From NCBI RefSeq assembly GCF_026625565.1, contig NZ_CP112998.1, positions 2,501-66,500 of the forward strand: DNA of 64,000 bases, written 5' to 3'. This document shows, in pieces, positions 9,545 to 18,975 of this stretch (positions are counted from its first letter, which is position 1; every line of letters begins with the position of its first letter). The stretch comes from Dyadobacter pollutisoli. Lineage in GTDB: Bacteria; Bacteroidota; Bacteroidia; Cytophagales; Spirosomataceae. Made by a program: the position numbers and the translations under genes. A model generated the notes under the pieces. It had not been told where the DNA came from, did not search any database, and saw only the letters and a list, made by a program, of their open reading frames with translations.

Positions 9545-10357
9545 TCAAAGTTGTTTCTCTTTTAACCGTAAATAGGCCACTCCCCAAAAACCCACGGCGA
9601 GCAAGACTGCGAAGACCTGCATCAAAATGTAGATACCATAGGGAAACTCGACATGATAAAACTCAGTGTCCTGTTGGAAAACAGTAACACCTTCAATGTG
9701 GAAGTTCCATACCCGCCAGCCAGCCCATGGCAAAGTCTGCGTCTTGTCAGGGTAGGATGTGAAATTGTTGACGAGAACAATATGTAACACGAAGAGAAAA
9801 AGACAGGTAAGCAGAAATAATGAGGCGGTTTTTACGTAGGAGGACTTGGAAAAATATATTGACCCCAGAAACACAACGCTATGCATTATAAAGTAAAAAT
9901 AGGTTAAGTAGCGAAGGTAATCGATGTTAATGTAGGTATACTGGTGGTTAGGGTTGATCATATTCGCATTCGCGATATCAATCGTAAGATAATGCAGCTG
10001 CGTGAAAAAAATCAGGAACGTGACGATGAAAATTAGATTAAATAATAACGAGCTGAGGAATTTTTCAAGTCTGGACGCAGGAACCATCAATGCTGATATG
10101 CCGGTAGAAGAAGCGCTGTATTGCGATAAAGCTGAACTGGTATAAAGGCTACTCCCGAACAACACGATCATGAAGAGTGCCATGTAATGCAGTGCTTCCC
10201 GTAGCCCGTTTTGTTCCCTGTACAATGCTATGGGAACCAGCATGAAGAGTAATGATACAGCCAAAAGAGCTGCCAGCCCAAGATAGTTTTTACCTCTTTC
10301 GGCCATATCTAGCTTTATCATCGTCACAAAGCGATGGATGTCAAATGTTTGGTTCAT
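9545..10357 (-). CDS. ABC transporter membrane subunit
   Basis: A 270-aa integral membrane protein with about six hydrophobic segments: 27-46, 55-74, 104-122, 151-169, 182-198 and 240-262. It has no signal peptide and begins with a cytosolic stretch MNQTFDIHRFVTMIKLDMAERG. Position and topology fit an ABC-2-type permease partner for the ATPase encoded upstream. The substrate is unknown; GntR/YtrA-linked transporters are often tied to cell-envelope stress or antimicrobial export (family knowledge). Confidence 0.7.
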   Translation of the reverse strand: MNQTFDIHRFVTMIKLDMAERGKNYLGLAALLAVSLLFMLVPIALYREQNGLREALHYMALFMIVLFGSSLYTSSALSQYSASSTGISALMVPASRLEKFLSSLLFNLIFIVTFLIFFTQLHYLTIDIANANMINPNHQYTYINIDYLRYLTYFYFIMHSVVFLGSIYFSKSSYVKTASLFLLTCLFLFVLHIVLVNNFTSYPDKTQTLPWAGWRVWNFHIEGVTVFQQDTEFYHVEFPYGIYILMQVFAVLLAVGFWGVAYLRLKEKQL

Positions 10358-10382
10358 AGTATCAGAATTGGCTAAAAAGGAT

Positions 10383-10457
10383 CTAAATGATAAAAGGAAA
10401 ACTGTGTTGCAGCGACAGGATCAAGAGTGTCAGCAATGTTATGATGATCGTTTTCAT
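10383..10457 (-). CDS. 24-codon hydrophobic ORF between ATPase and permease
   Basis: A tiny frame reading MKTIIITLLTLLILSLQHSF plus four residues. Its ATG overlaps the TGA of the ATPase gene (ATGA), and it ends 25 bases before the permease start. The peptide is almost entirely a single hydrophobic helix with one lysine near the N-terminus. It could be a small membrane subunit, or merely a translation-coupling frame. Conservation of the frame in relatives would decide. Confidence 0.4.
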   Translation of the reverse strand: MKTIIITLLTLLILSLQHSFPFII

Positions 10458-11296
10458 GACTTGCTATTGAAAATTTTCCGTATCCTTTCGGGATTTTCCA
10501 TGACCGCATTGAACAGATATTCCAGATCAACACGGCTATCCTCCTGCTCAGAATTTTCGAAAACAGCTTTATAGCCACGTAGAGAAGGTTCTGAATACAA
10601 AACCCGATTGTCAAACTCGACATTGCTTAGTGTGCCGAAACACAACCGCTCAGTAACTACGTCGAGACTGTGCTGCAACAAGATCTGGCTGTCTTCCAGA
10701 ATAATGATGGAATCAATGAGATTGTCAAGATCACGAACCTGGTGAGTCGAAATCAGAATCAATCTGTCTTTATCCAATACCGATGAAACCAGTTTTCTGA
10801 ACTGACTTTTTGAAGGAATATCCAGGCCATTTGTTGGCTCATCCATAATAAGCACCCGGGTATTGGTCGCAAGCGCGAACGCGATCAGCACCTTTTTCTT
10901 CTGTCCGTACGACATGCCCGTAAGCTTGTTCTTTTCAGGAATGTCCAGCTCTGCAATGTATCCTCTGAATTGTTTTTCATCGAATTTCGGATAAAACGGC
11001 GCGAACATATCCAGGTACTTGTCTACTGTTACCGACGGCAGGTAAATTTCTTCCGGGATAAAAAACACATCCTGTAAGAAGGCAGGTTGCCGTCTGCGCG
11101 GCTCATACCCCGCCACTTCGATTTTGCCATTCAATGGATATAACAGCCCGACCATATTGCGCAATAGACTGGATTTACCCGCCCCATTTTTGCCAAGCAA
11201 ACCATAGATGTGACCAGATTCCAGGTTCAGCGTCAGGTTTTCAAACAATTGGTGATGCTTACTATATCCAAAAGAAATACCGTCGAGGTGGATCAT
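10454..11296 (-). CDS. ABC transporter ATP-binding protein
   Basis: Cytoplasmic ATPase of the adjacent exporter, 280 aa. Walker A is GLLGKNGAGKSSLL (residues 33-46), the signature motif is MSYGQKKKV (about 128-136), and Walker B plus D-loop is LIMDEPTNGLD (about 148-158), with STHQVRDLD as the switch region. The C-terminal ~70 residues extend beyond the nucleotide-binding domain. It is the first gene of the operon ATPase, 24-aa ORF, permease, GntR, GIN protein. A 24-bp palindrome sits 15 bases upstream of its start. Confidence 0.9.
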   Translation of the reverse strand: MIHLDGISFGYSKHHQLFENLTLNLESGHIYGLLGKNGAGKSSLLRNMVGLLYPLNGKIEVAGYEPRRRQPAFLQDVFFIPEEIYLPSVTVDKYLDMFAPFYPKFDEKQFRGYIAELDIPEKNKLTGMSYGQKKKVLIAFALATNTRVLIMDEPTNGLDIPSKSQFRKLVSSVLDKDRLILISTHQVRDLDNLIDSIIILEDSQILLQHSLDVVTERLCFGTLSNVEFDNRVLYSEPSLRGYKAVFENSEQEDSRVDLEYLFNAVMENPERIRKIFNSKS

Positions 11297-11310
11297 AGTC
11301 TGATTGTTTT

Positions 11311-11334
11311 AGTGTTCTAGTTAAATAGTACACT
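11311..11334. promoter_or_regulatory. Probable GntR/YtrA operator
   Basis: A 24-bp imperfect palindrome: half-sites 'agtgttctagtt' and, on the other strand, 'agtgtactattt' agree at 10 of 12 positions. It lies 15-38 bases upstream of the first gene of the operon that also encodes a GntR regulator. Its placement between promoter and start codon fits repression. Confidence 0.6.
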
Positions 11335-11388
11335 GTAAATGTAAAGGTGTTGATTACATTGTGCAAATTTTTTCCGAATTTTTTTGAA

Positions 11389-11991
11389 TTAGCTGAGTGA
11401 GAGTAAATTTCCGTAGTCTTCCTGAGTGTCGATATCAATGCTACCCAGTGGAAAAGAAATGGTAGTAACGTCACTTTCGAATCGTTTGATCAGCTTTTTC
11501 GCGCCTTCTACTCCCGTCAACTGCAATAATTGGGGAAAGTAAGAGGAGGAAAAAAATACAGGCGTGCCCACGGTTTGGTCGTAGGAAGAAGCCACAATCC
11601 CGGAACCGTTTTGAATGTTACTTTGAATAAGATCGCGGAATAGGGAAGAGGTAACAAAGGGCTGATCGCTTACCGCAATGACCGCACCCTGGCATTGGGG
11701 ATTTAATGTAATGAGTTTTGAAACGCCCGTGACAATGGAAGAAGCCATTCCTTCCTGCCAATCGGCATTGTGTGCCAGCTGGAATGATAAGCCGTCGATT
11801 TCGTTTTGAATCAGCTCGGCATTTGAGCCTGTCACCACGATCACATTGCTGCCGACCGTCTCAGCCGCTGCCTCGGTAATGTGCCGGATCAGGGTTTTGT
11901 TCTGATATTTTAGAAGCTGTTTTGGTTCGCCCAGCCGCGAAGAATTACCCGCTGCAAGGATAATAATGGCATATGCGGATAACATTTCCAT
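11389..11991 (-). CDS. MocA-like molybdenum cofactor nucleotidyltransferase
   Basis: An NTP-transferase of about 200 aa. The start IIILAAGNSSRLGEPKQLL (residues 9-27) is the nucleotide-binding signature with the conserved Lys, and AVISVSDQPFVT-like AVIAVSDQPFVTSS (near 103-116) holds the metal-binding Asp. In the MocA family it attaches CMP to molybdopterin for xanthine-dehydrogenase-type enzymes. It starts one base after the xdhC stop, and a cysteine desulfurase precedes that, so all three act in maturation of a molybdenum hydroxylase. An in-frame ATG two codons downstream is equally plausible as the start. Confidence 0.82.
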   Translation of the reverse strand: MEMLSAYAIIILAAGNSSRLGEPKQLLKYQNKTLIRHITEAAAETVGSNVIVVTGSNAELIQNEIDGLSFQLAHNADWQEGMASSIVTGVSKLITLNPQCQGAVIAVSDQPFVTSSLFRDLIQSNIQNGSGIVASSYDQTVGTPVFFSSSYFPQLLQLTGVEGAKKLIKRFESDVTTISFPLGSIDIDTQEDYGNLLSLS

Positions 11992-11992
11992 G

Positions 11993-13195
11993 TCAGGGAA
12001 GTGCAGTTGTCACTGCGCAAAGAAACTCTTCCTTGTCGGATTCGGAGTACTTTACTTGCTGGTCCGACCGGTTATGGATAGGCTCTGATTTGTCACGCAG
12101 CGGCAACCCACTTTTCTTGTTCAGAACCGTTTTGATCTCTGCCAGCACGGACAGGGCAATTTCTTCGGAAGTTTCAGCACCAATGTCCAGACCAACGGGT
12201 CCGTATATTTTTGTTTTTTGCGATTCGCTAACCATAATGCCCTCTGCGAGCATATCGGTGTACATTCTTTCCAGCTTCTTTTTGGGACCCAATGTACCGA
12301 TATAGGTGCATTCTTCGAGGAATATCAGTTGTTTGAGTAATGACAGGTCATAGTTGTAATTATGGGTCATCAGCACAAAAAAAGTTCTTTCATCGGTCTT
12401 TAAATGCGAAAGAACATCTTCGGCCCGTGAAACCAAAACCTGAGTAGCTTTCGGAAAACGCTGCCTGGTAGCATGTCCGGCACGTCCATCCACGACAGTA
12501 ATGTCCCAACCCAGAATGCTGGTCATTTCAACCAATGGAATAATATCGTTGCCGGCTCCCGCAATGACGAGTGAAGGCGGGGTGTTGAGGTACTCGGCAA
12601 ATACGGTCTGTTTTTTTTCGCCCAGATCGAATGTTTTGAAAAAGGAATCCGCCTTATTATAAGCCTCTGCCGATTCTGTTAAAAGTACATTATACAGTTC
12701 CTGCCCCTCGCAATTACAGACCACCTCTTTGTCAGTTTCCAAATGTAAAAAACAGGTTCCGGGCTGGTCGCTGGTCCTGGAATGCATGGAGAACAATGTG
12801 ATCAGGATCGCATTCTGTCGTTTGGCTACTGCTTTTTTTAGAAGCTCAATCGGGTTGTTAGTTTGCTCTTTATCAATGGGTTCAAATAGAATGTGTACGA
12901 TTCCATTGCAGCCCAGCTGGACGCCTAGTTTGGTGTCGTTTTCATCGGTGGTATCGTAGGTAACCAGTTTGTTTTTTTGTTGAGAAATAGCCAGAAGTGC
13001 TTTTCGCAATGCGTCACCTTCGAGGCAGCCACCGCTGATCGCGCCTGTTAGCTGCCCGTCGTCTGTCACGAGCATACGTGCGCCCGGGCGCCTGTACGAC
13101 GAACCTTCTACGTGCACCACTGTCGCCAGTGCCATTTTCTTCCCGGCAACCAGCGCTAGTTCATACGATTTGATGATGTCCGTGATCTCTTTCAT
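11993..13195 (-). CDS. xdhC: XdhC/CoxI-family maturation factor
   Basis: A 400-aa protein. The N-terminal XdhC_CoxI domain has GSSYRRPGARMLVTDDGQ and GAISGGCLEGDA (about residues 31-61). The C-terminal Rossmann domain has LVIAGAGNDIIPLVEM (about 210-225). XdhC binds the molybdenum cofactor, promotes its sulfuration and hands it to xanthine dehydrogenase/aldehyde oxidase-type enzymes (family knowledge). It overlaps the upstream cysteine desulfurase by 35 bases, which suggests coupling and fits delivery of sulfur. No molybdoenzyme is encoded in the window. Confidence 0.92.
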   Translation of the reverse strand: MKEITDIIKSYELALVAGKKMALATVVHVEGSSYRRPGARMLVTDDGQLTGAISGGCLEGDALRKALLAISQQKNKLVTYDTTDENDTKLGVQLGCNGIVHILFEPIDKEQTNNPIELLKKAVAKRQNAILITLFSMHSRTSDQPGTCFLHLETDKEVVCNCEGQELYNVLLTESAEAYNKADSFFKTFDLGEKKQTVFAEYLNTPPSLVIAGAGNDIIPLVEMTSILGWDITVVDGRAGHATRQRFPKATQVLVSRAEDVLSHLKTDERTFFVLMTHNYNYDLSLLKQLIFLEECTYIGTLGPKKKLERMYTDMLAEGIMVSESQKTKIYGPVGLDIGAETSEEIALSVLAEIKTVLNKKSGLPLRDKSEPIHNRSDQQVKYSESDKEEFLCAVTTALP

Positions 13196-14345
13196 GACGA
13201 TGTTCCTTTACAATTTTTGAAATTACCTTAATGGCATGGTTGGTTTGATCTTCGGTAGTAAATCTACCAAAACTAAACCGGAATGAATGATGGATCGCCT
13301 CGTCCGAAATCCCCATTGCTTTCAATACATAACTTGGTTCCAATGTAGCTGAGGTACAGGCGGAGCTACGTGAAAAAGCAATGTCGCTGCCGGCCTCGAA
13401 AATCATTTTTTCGCCGTCCACATATCCAAATGAAATGTTGGTAGCATGCGGTAACCTTGGAATATCTTCTCCATTGATACTGATATCATTTAAAACCAGC
13501 AGTTCTACCTCAAATGCATTCCGCAGCTTTGAAAGCCTTTTGCTATCGGCAGCCATTTCGTTACTGCAAATTTCACAGGCTTTTCCAAAACCCACAATTC
13601 CAGGCACATTGAGTGTGCCGCTGCGCATGTTGCGTTCGTGTCCGCCGCCATCGATCTGGGCTGTTAATGTCACCGAAGGATTTTTCTTCCTCACATACAA
13701 TGCTCCGACACCTTTCGGTCCGTACAGCTTGTGCGCACTGAATGCCATGAGGTCGATACTATCCATTTGTACATTAACGGGTATTTTCCCAACAGCTTGC
13801 GTGGCGTCGGAAAGGAACAGTATCCCGTATTTCCTCGCAATTGCCGCAATTTCCCTGATCGGTTGAATAACACCGGTTTCATTGTTGGCATACATTACCG
13901 CGATGAGAATGGTGTTTTCGGTTATCGCGCTTTCCAATTCTTTCAGGCTGATGAGGCCATTGGGTTTGACGGGCAGGTAAGTAACGTTTCCGCCTGTTTT
14001 TTCAATGTGCTTACAGGTGTCCAACACTGCTTTATGCTCGGTAACGACCGTGATAATGTGATGATCACTGCCGGCCACATTATCACAAACTCCTTTAACA
14101 GCCAGGTTTACAGCTTCGGTCGCACCGGACGTAAAGATGATTTCCTGAGGATGCGCACCGACCAGCGCGGCCACCTGCTCTCTTGCAATGTCCACAGCTT
14201 CCTCAGCTTCCCAGCCAAAAGAATGGGTTTTGCTGGCTGCATTACCGAATTTTTCAGAAAAGTAGGGTAGCATTTCGTCCAGTACCCTGGGGTCCATGGG
14301 CGTGGTTGCATTGTTATCCAGGTAAACGGGCAGCTTTAAGGCCAT
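13161..14345 (-). CDS. Cysteine desulfurase (NifS/IscS family)
   Basis: A PLP enzyme of 394 aa that mobilises sulfur from cysteine as a persulfide. It opens with PVYLDNNATTPMDPRVLDEM and has FTSGATEAVNLAVKG (about 69-83). The PLP-lysine block SAHKLYGPKGVGALY lies near 200-214, and a C-terminal cysteine loop SRSSACTSATLEPSYVL near 325-341 carries the catalytic Cys. The usual housekeeping isc/suf neighbours are absent and it overlaps xdhC, so its most likely job is sulfurating molybdenum cofactor for a hydroxylase (inference). Confidence 0.9.
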   Translation of the reverse strand: MALKLPVYLDNNATTPMDPRVLDEMLPYFSEKFGNAASKTHSFGWEAEEAVDIAREQVAALVGAHPQEIIFTSGATEAVNLAVKGVCDNVAGSDHHIITVVTEHKAVLDTCKHIEKTGGNVTYLPVKPNGLISLKELESAITENTILIAVMYANNETGVIQPIREIAAIARKYGILFLSDATQAVGKIPVNVQMDSIDLMAFSAHKLYGPKGVGALYVRKKNPSVTLTAQIDGGGHERNMRSGTLNVPGIVGFGKACEICSNEMAADSKRLSKLRNAFEVELLVLNDISINGEDIPRLPHATNISFGYVDGEKMIFEAGSDIAFSRSSACTSATLEPSYVLKAMGISDEAIHHSFRFSFGRFTTEDQTNHAIKVISKIVKEHRHERDHGHHQIV

Positions 14346-14403
14346 TGAAACAAGAAATGATGTCGATTTCAGAAAGCAAAAAGCAGATTAATAGTTCAAA
14401 TTA

Positions 14404-14440
14404 AACAAAAAACCATCTCATTTTAAACATGAGACGGTTT
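14404..14440 (-). terminator. Terminator of the dabA-dabB operon
   Basis: A 12-bp stem ('aaaccatctcat' / 'atgagacggttt', one mismatch) has an A-tract on its left side that becomes the T-run on the minus strand. It follows the dabB stop at 14471. Confidence 0.75.
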
Positions 14441-14470
14441 CCTTAACTTAAACGAACAGGTTAACAACAA

Positions 14471-16339
14471 TTAAGAAGATCGGTAAGCCATTTCATCAAT
14501 GGATTTCGCATGCGGTCCCAGGAATACAAGCGCATAAATGCGAATGATAGCGAGACCGTCGATGATGAGGCTTAACGCGGTAAATGATGCCAGAATGATT
14601 TGATTTTCGTGGATATGACTGAGAATAACGTCTTCTCCAATGAATGTAGGGGTTATCGGGAAGCCTGAGAGACCCAGGCAGCAAAGCAAAAAAATAAGCG
14701 CCATACCAGGGTGTTTGTAAGAATGGCCGTGAAACTGGTCGAGCCCAATGTTGTTCTCAATAGATTTTAATTTGTTGAGAACGAGGTAACCAACGACGCC
14801 GGAAACTACCACACCACTCAGATAAAGATGGATCTGGTCAAAACTGAAATTCTCATTAAAGGAAATTGCCAGGGCAACCCCAAAATGGTTCATTATCACC
14901 AGTAACCAACTCATCCGCGTCCTTAACCTTTCCGTGAATGATTTCAGTACCATTATCAAACCGATCAGGGAAAAGGTAAAGGGCAGGTAAGCGCTTATAT
15001 TTTGCGAAATTATTTCTTTGTGATAAACACAGAACAATCCAATCAGGTACGCAGGAAGGAAGATCAGTATCGCGCGGATGAATGTCAGGAAGTTGAGACG
15101 GCCGCTCAGCATTTTGAGCGGGTTCCACAAAAAACGGTACAAAAACGAATCCAGGTTCCATTCTTTGATACATAAAATGTAAAAGGTGTATTGCAGTTTT
15201 TTCGGGAAAGAATCTTCAATGGATTTGACCCGCGGCGAGAAATTATAGAACTGCTCGCGGATCAGATAACTCACTACTGATGGTGAAACGAGCAATTGAT
15301 AGGTTCTTAAAAAAGCATTTCCGGCAAAATGGACCATCGCCAGGTTTTCAAATCCTGCGGCTACTTCAATAAATATCAGCCCGATCTGCGCAATGGAAGC
15401 ATAGGCGATCTGACTTTTCACGGACGACTGTACCCGGGCAATTCCAGTGGCGATAGCCGTAGTGGTAAACCCAACCAGCCCGATTAATATCCTGACTGAC
15501 AACTGATGTTCCCAAAACATGAATGTTCTCAGCAAAAGGAAAACACCAAGGTGTACCGAAAGTGATCCATAAAAAATAGCACTGGATGGGGTAGGGCCTT
15601 CCATCGCACGGGGCAGCCAGGGAGAAAACGGTAGTTGCGCTGACTTGACAGATGCCGTGATCAAGATCATTAGCGAGATAAATATTCCGAGAAGGCTACG
15701 TGATTGCAAATGTTCGTGCACTACCTCATAGTTTCCCAGTTTGAGAAAAGTAATGTTTTCGTGCCACAAATGGTGGCTCGCCCATATGGCGAGGATCAGG
15801 CCGACGTCAGCGATCCGGTAGATCGAAAACACCTTGACTGCATTCTTTACCGGCAAATATCTTTCACGATAAAAAGCAATGAGCAGGAATGAGGAAATAC
15901 CCAGAATTTCCCAGCCTACAAACAGCGTTTCGAGATTACCTGAAAAAATAACCAGGTTGTACCCCACATAAAAGAAAAGAATGGTATTGAAAAAACGCTT
16001 GTAACCTTTTTCCCTGTGAAGGTAATCGCGACTGTAAAGTACGATCAGGAAGGTAAGGAATGCGCCTACAAAGAGGTAGGTAGCGGTTATTTTATCAAAA
16101 TAGAAATCAATGAAAATCTCGTATCCCGGCGATTTGAAAAGCAGGATATCCTTTTTGTCTAAAACGGGATGATCATGCAAAATCCAATACGCCAGGAAAA
16201 ACATCGTCGCGACCATATGTAGACCGACCGTGGAAAAGGTGACCCGGGAAATAAGGTTCTCCTTTTTACTGGAAATCAGAACACTGACCAGAAATCCAAT
16301 GACCGGAAGAAGAACTAAAAACGGAATCAGAGATATCAT
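14471..16339 (-). CDS. dabB: DabB, NuoL-like proton-channel subunit
   Basis: A polytopic protein of about 622 aa related to NADH dehydrogenase subunit 5/MrpA. The ATG at 16339 (MISLIPFLVLLPVIG) is preferred over the in-frame TTG at 16372. It has some 14-15 membrane segments and antiporter-type motifs such as WLPRAMEGPTPSSAIFYGS and SSVKSQIAYASIAQIG. In the DAB system this subunit conducts cations that energise CO2 hydration by DabA. No other Nuo genes are near, and it directly follows the dabA homologue, which separates it from respiratory complex I. Confidence 0.88.
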   Translation of the reverse strand: MISLIPFLVLLPVIGFLVSVLISSKKENLISRVTFSTVGLHMVATMFFLAYWILHDHPVLDKKDILLFKSPGYEIFIDFYFDKITATYLFVGAFLTFLIVLYSRDYLHREKGYKRFFNTILFFYVGYNLVIFSGNLETLFVGWEILGISSFLLIAFYRERYLPVKNAVKVFSIYRIADVGLILAIWASHHLWHENITFLKLGNYEVVHEHLQSRSLLGIFISLMILITASVKSAQLPFSPWLPRAMEGPTPSSAIFYGSLSVHLGVFLLLRTFMFWEHQLSVRILIGLVGFTTTAIATGIARVQSSVKSQIAYASIAQIGLIFIEVAAGFENLAMVHFAGNAFLRTYQLLVSPSVVSYLIREQFYNFSPRVKSIEDSFPKKLQYTFYILCIKEWNLDSFLYRFLWNPLKMLSGRLNFLTFIRAILIFLPAYLIGLFCVYHKEIISQNISAYLPFTFSLIGLIMVLKSFTERLRTRMSWLLVIMNHFGVALAISFNENFSFDQIHLYLSGVVVSGVVGYLVLNKLKSIENNIGLDQFHGHSYKHPGMALIFLLCCLGLSGFPITPTFIGEDVILSHIHENQIILASFTALSLIIDGLAIIRIYALVFLGPHAKSIDEMAYRSS

Positions 16340-16405
16340 ATAATAATGACTTTCAGGGTAAGCTATCGACAATCAATATGGTCAGAAAATGCGGCTTACT
16401 GAGTA

Positions 16406-18856
16406 CTAACCGCCGATAGCTAAGATCTTTAATGTATGGAATAAACGGGTAGAATAAGGAACAAACTCACCGTTTTTAAAAACTGAAAGCTCATGTGTTT
16501 CCGGGTTAGCGGCTACCAGGTGTATCCATTCATTGATAAACCATTCGTACACGGCGTAAAGCCGCTGGATCACGTTGAGGATTACTTCGGGGAATTGCTC
16601 GACAATGAAGAGTAACCGCACCGGATCGTGTATTTCGATCATCTCACTGGGAAGTCCCGGACGAAGGTCGCCGTCAATGCCATTGGCGACACCGAAGAGC
16701 CCCATTACATTATGCGCGAGCTTTGTACCGGCACCCAGTTTGTGATTGTCGACACGTGAAAAGAAATATTCAAGATTGATACCGCCGCAAACCGGCGCAG
16801 CTGTTTTCAATACATTGAACAAATAATTGCCCTCGGGATCGATCGAGTAATCGTACGAATTCATGAATGCACGACGATCCAGGAACAGGTTTTTGGTCAA
16901 ATTCCTTCTTCCAATAATGCACAGGGCATTGGTCGCGTGGTTCAGCTCGGGACGCGGCTCGAACAACGATAACGATCTCAAACGCATCTTGCAGTGGATT
17001 TTTTGTGGACTCAGGCTCGTATCGATGAATTCAAATCTCCTTGAACGTTCCTTTGCATTATAGTCCAACGCTTTCATCAATACCGCCTCATTGATCTTAT
17101 GACCTTCGTGATTTGCAGGCGAAAGTGACGTCTCGTCATAAAATACGACCTCATCGCGGGTGGTGTCGTGCAAGCCTCCCACAAACTGCGTTTCGGGAGG
17201 GATTGTAATGCCACGTGAATGCAGGATCGTGCGCACCGAATCGCTATTGGCCATATACGAAAGCACTCGAGAGTTGACAGAACCTGCTCTTCCGGCACAT
17301 GCAGCGCAATCGTATGCAGCATAATGTGGGTTATTCACACTGCTCGACCCATGTCCGATCACATATACGATCGGTGCAAAATTCTTGACGAGACCGATGC
17401 TTTTCAAAACACTCTCCACACGGTCCGCCATTTCTTCAATCGTAAAACCGATCTGCAAGCCATTTTCTCGATCGTCGAGGCTTTTATTTTCAATGGTCAA
17501 TTTCGAAAATCGGTCCATATGTTTCAGATACGAAGCAGCGGCGGGCGTGACAGAAGGCCTGAAAATATGGGCCGCCAGCTTAAACGCCGACCAGAATCCA
17601 AGTGTCTTTGAAACGAGCCAGCCGCTGCGGAAAGAATGCGAATGCTTACTGAAATGCGCATCTTGCGTTCGTTTGGTAGTGGAGCCTATTTCTTTGATCA
17701 AATATTTTGGGGTTACCGGTGCAGGGCAAACTTTGGTATAGAACTTGCCTTCTTCCGGCTGGTAGTAAAACTCAACTCCGAAAAAACCGGGCGTGCCGAA
17801 TGTTTCGCATTGCGGATCAAATTCTTCGAGGCACCGGCGCAGGGATCCTTCACGATCATCGATGCAGAATATGGCCTGAAAAGTTTTGGCTTCAATGGCC
17901 TTGATCTCTTTTTTCTGATTTTTAATGGCTGCAAGAACCTGGTCATAGTAGGTCCATTCAAAAGCTTCCTGCCAGATACTTATGACTTCGCTCATTTCAG
18001 TAGCAGCTACTTCTGTAAACAATTCAACCGGTTTTTCAGTGATTTTGCCGGCGAGTGGCGTCCAGTTCTCTTTGAAATGCCTGTCCAGCGCGTCGATTTC
18101 TAAAAGCAGTTCGAAACAAATGAGGTCGTGCAGTGTGATTTTTCTGGTATCGAGCAAAGTTTCCGGTTGGTCTTCAATGGCAGAAACCATGCCGGACCAT
18201 CCCTGATGGGCGAATTGCTGATCGAAGAGATATTGTTCGTAGAGCGATTCGTCGCCGACTACAACCGCCAGCAGGTCTGAAATGGAACATTCAGTATACA
18301 AGAGCAGGTTTTTAGCTCTGTTGGTTTTGAAAATACTCACAAAGCTATTTTCCTCCATTTCACGGATCGAGGCCAGAAAACCTTTTTCGCGCACCGGAAA
18401 ATTCCAGATAGAAATGCCCTGATCGAGATAGCTGCAGAGTATACGGAACAGAATGGGATGAACGACTGAATCCAGATCGATGCGGTACTGTCGCATCCAG
18501 TTAGCCTTCAAAGCGCCGATCCTGGGCGATGCAGACGGCAGAAATTTCTTAAACAGCACCTTGTCACGCCACTCTATCGTGTTGCTGGCACCTTTTTTCT
18601 CCAACAATACTTTTTCAAGAATGTCCTGCGTGATTCTTTTTGCATTGAAAAGCGCACGGTACTCTTCAATGGAAAGAGAAACCTTGTAGCCAAATATTTC
18701 AGATGCTCTCCGAAGCCCGTCATGAAATTTGAAGGTTTGAAAAGCATGAAGTGTATTGTGGTGGATAAAGTTTTTCAGGGGAGCCTGGGCTGGTAAAAAA
18801 TGCTTCAACTCGTGCAGTACCTCATGTTCGTCGAAAGATTTTTTGTGAGCTTCCAT
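16406..18856 (-). CDS. dabA: DabA, DUF2309 inorganic-carbon transport subunit
   Basis: A large DUF2309 protein, a vectorial beta-carbonic-anhydrase-like subunit that converts CO2 to bicarbonate in the cytoplasm. The start is placed at the ATG at 18856 (MEAHKKSFDEHEVL, 816 aa), because upstream there is only an in-frame TTG at 18937 with an unlikely extension. The putative zinc site is intact: Cys and Asp in AIFCIDDREGS (about 331, 333), His in YVIGHGSS (about 502) and Cys in YDCAACAGR (about 517). The 15-residue spacing of the last two matches the family. Co-operonic with dabB. In a presumed heterotroph it would supply bicarbonate for anaplerosis. Confidence 0.9.
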   Translation of the reverse strand: MEAHKKSFDEHEVLHELKHFLPAQAPLKNFIHHNTLHAFQTFKFHDGLRRASEIFGYKVSLSIEEYRALFNAKRITQDILEKVLLEKKGASNTIEWRDKVLFKKFLPSASPRIGALKANWMRQYRIDLDSVVHPILFRILCSYLDQGISIWNFPVREKGFLASIREMEENSFVSIFKTNRAKNLLLYTECSISDLLAVVVGDESLYEQYLFDQQFAHQGWSGMVSAIEDQPETLLDTRKITLHDLICFELLLEIDALDRHFKENWTPLAGKITEKPVELFTEVAATEMSEVISIWQEAFEWTYYDQVLAAIKNQKKEIKAIEAKTFQAIFCIDDREGSLRRCLEEFDPQCETFGTPGFFGVEFYYQPEEGKFYTKVCPAPVTPKYLIKEIGSTTKRTQDAHFSKHSHSFRSGWLVSKTLGFWSAFKLAAHIFRPSVTPAAASYLKHMDRFSKLTIENKSLDDRENGLQIGFTIEEMADRVESVLKSIGLVKNFAPIVYVIGHGSSSVNNPHYAAYDCAACAGRAGSVNSRVLSYMANSDSVRTILHSRGITIPPETQFVGGLHDTTRDEVVFYDETSLSPANHEGHKINEAVLMKALDYNAKERSRRFEFIDTSLSPQKIHCKMRLRSLSLFEPRPELNHATNALCIIGRRNLTKNLFLDRRAFMNSYDYSIDPEGNYLFNVLKTAAPVCGGINLEYFFSRVDNHKLGAGTKLAHNVMGLFGVANGIDGDLRPGLPSEMIEIHDPVRLLFIVEQFPEVILNVIQRLYAVYEWFINEWIHLVAANPETHELSVFKNGEFVPYSTRLFHTLKILAIGG

Positions 18857-18975
18857 TGACTTGTTGATGGCGTTTTTATTTGTCCGTGACCACTTCGGGA
18901 ATGGAAGCCTGCACCCTGCCTTCCAAATGTTACTCAAAAGAGATCAAATGCAATTAAAACGCAATTAAAGGCACC

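Noticed and set aside
13381..14270. 161- and 179-codon frames antisense to the cysteine desulfurase
   Set aside because: Shadows of the codon bias of the real gene.
14471..16339. Complex I subunit NuoL
   Set aside because: No other nuo genes, and the DUF2309 gene directly upstream makes DabB the better call.
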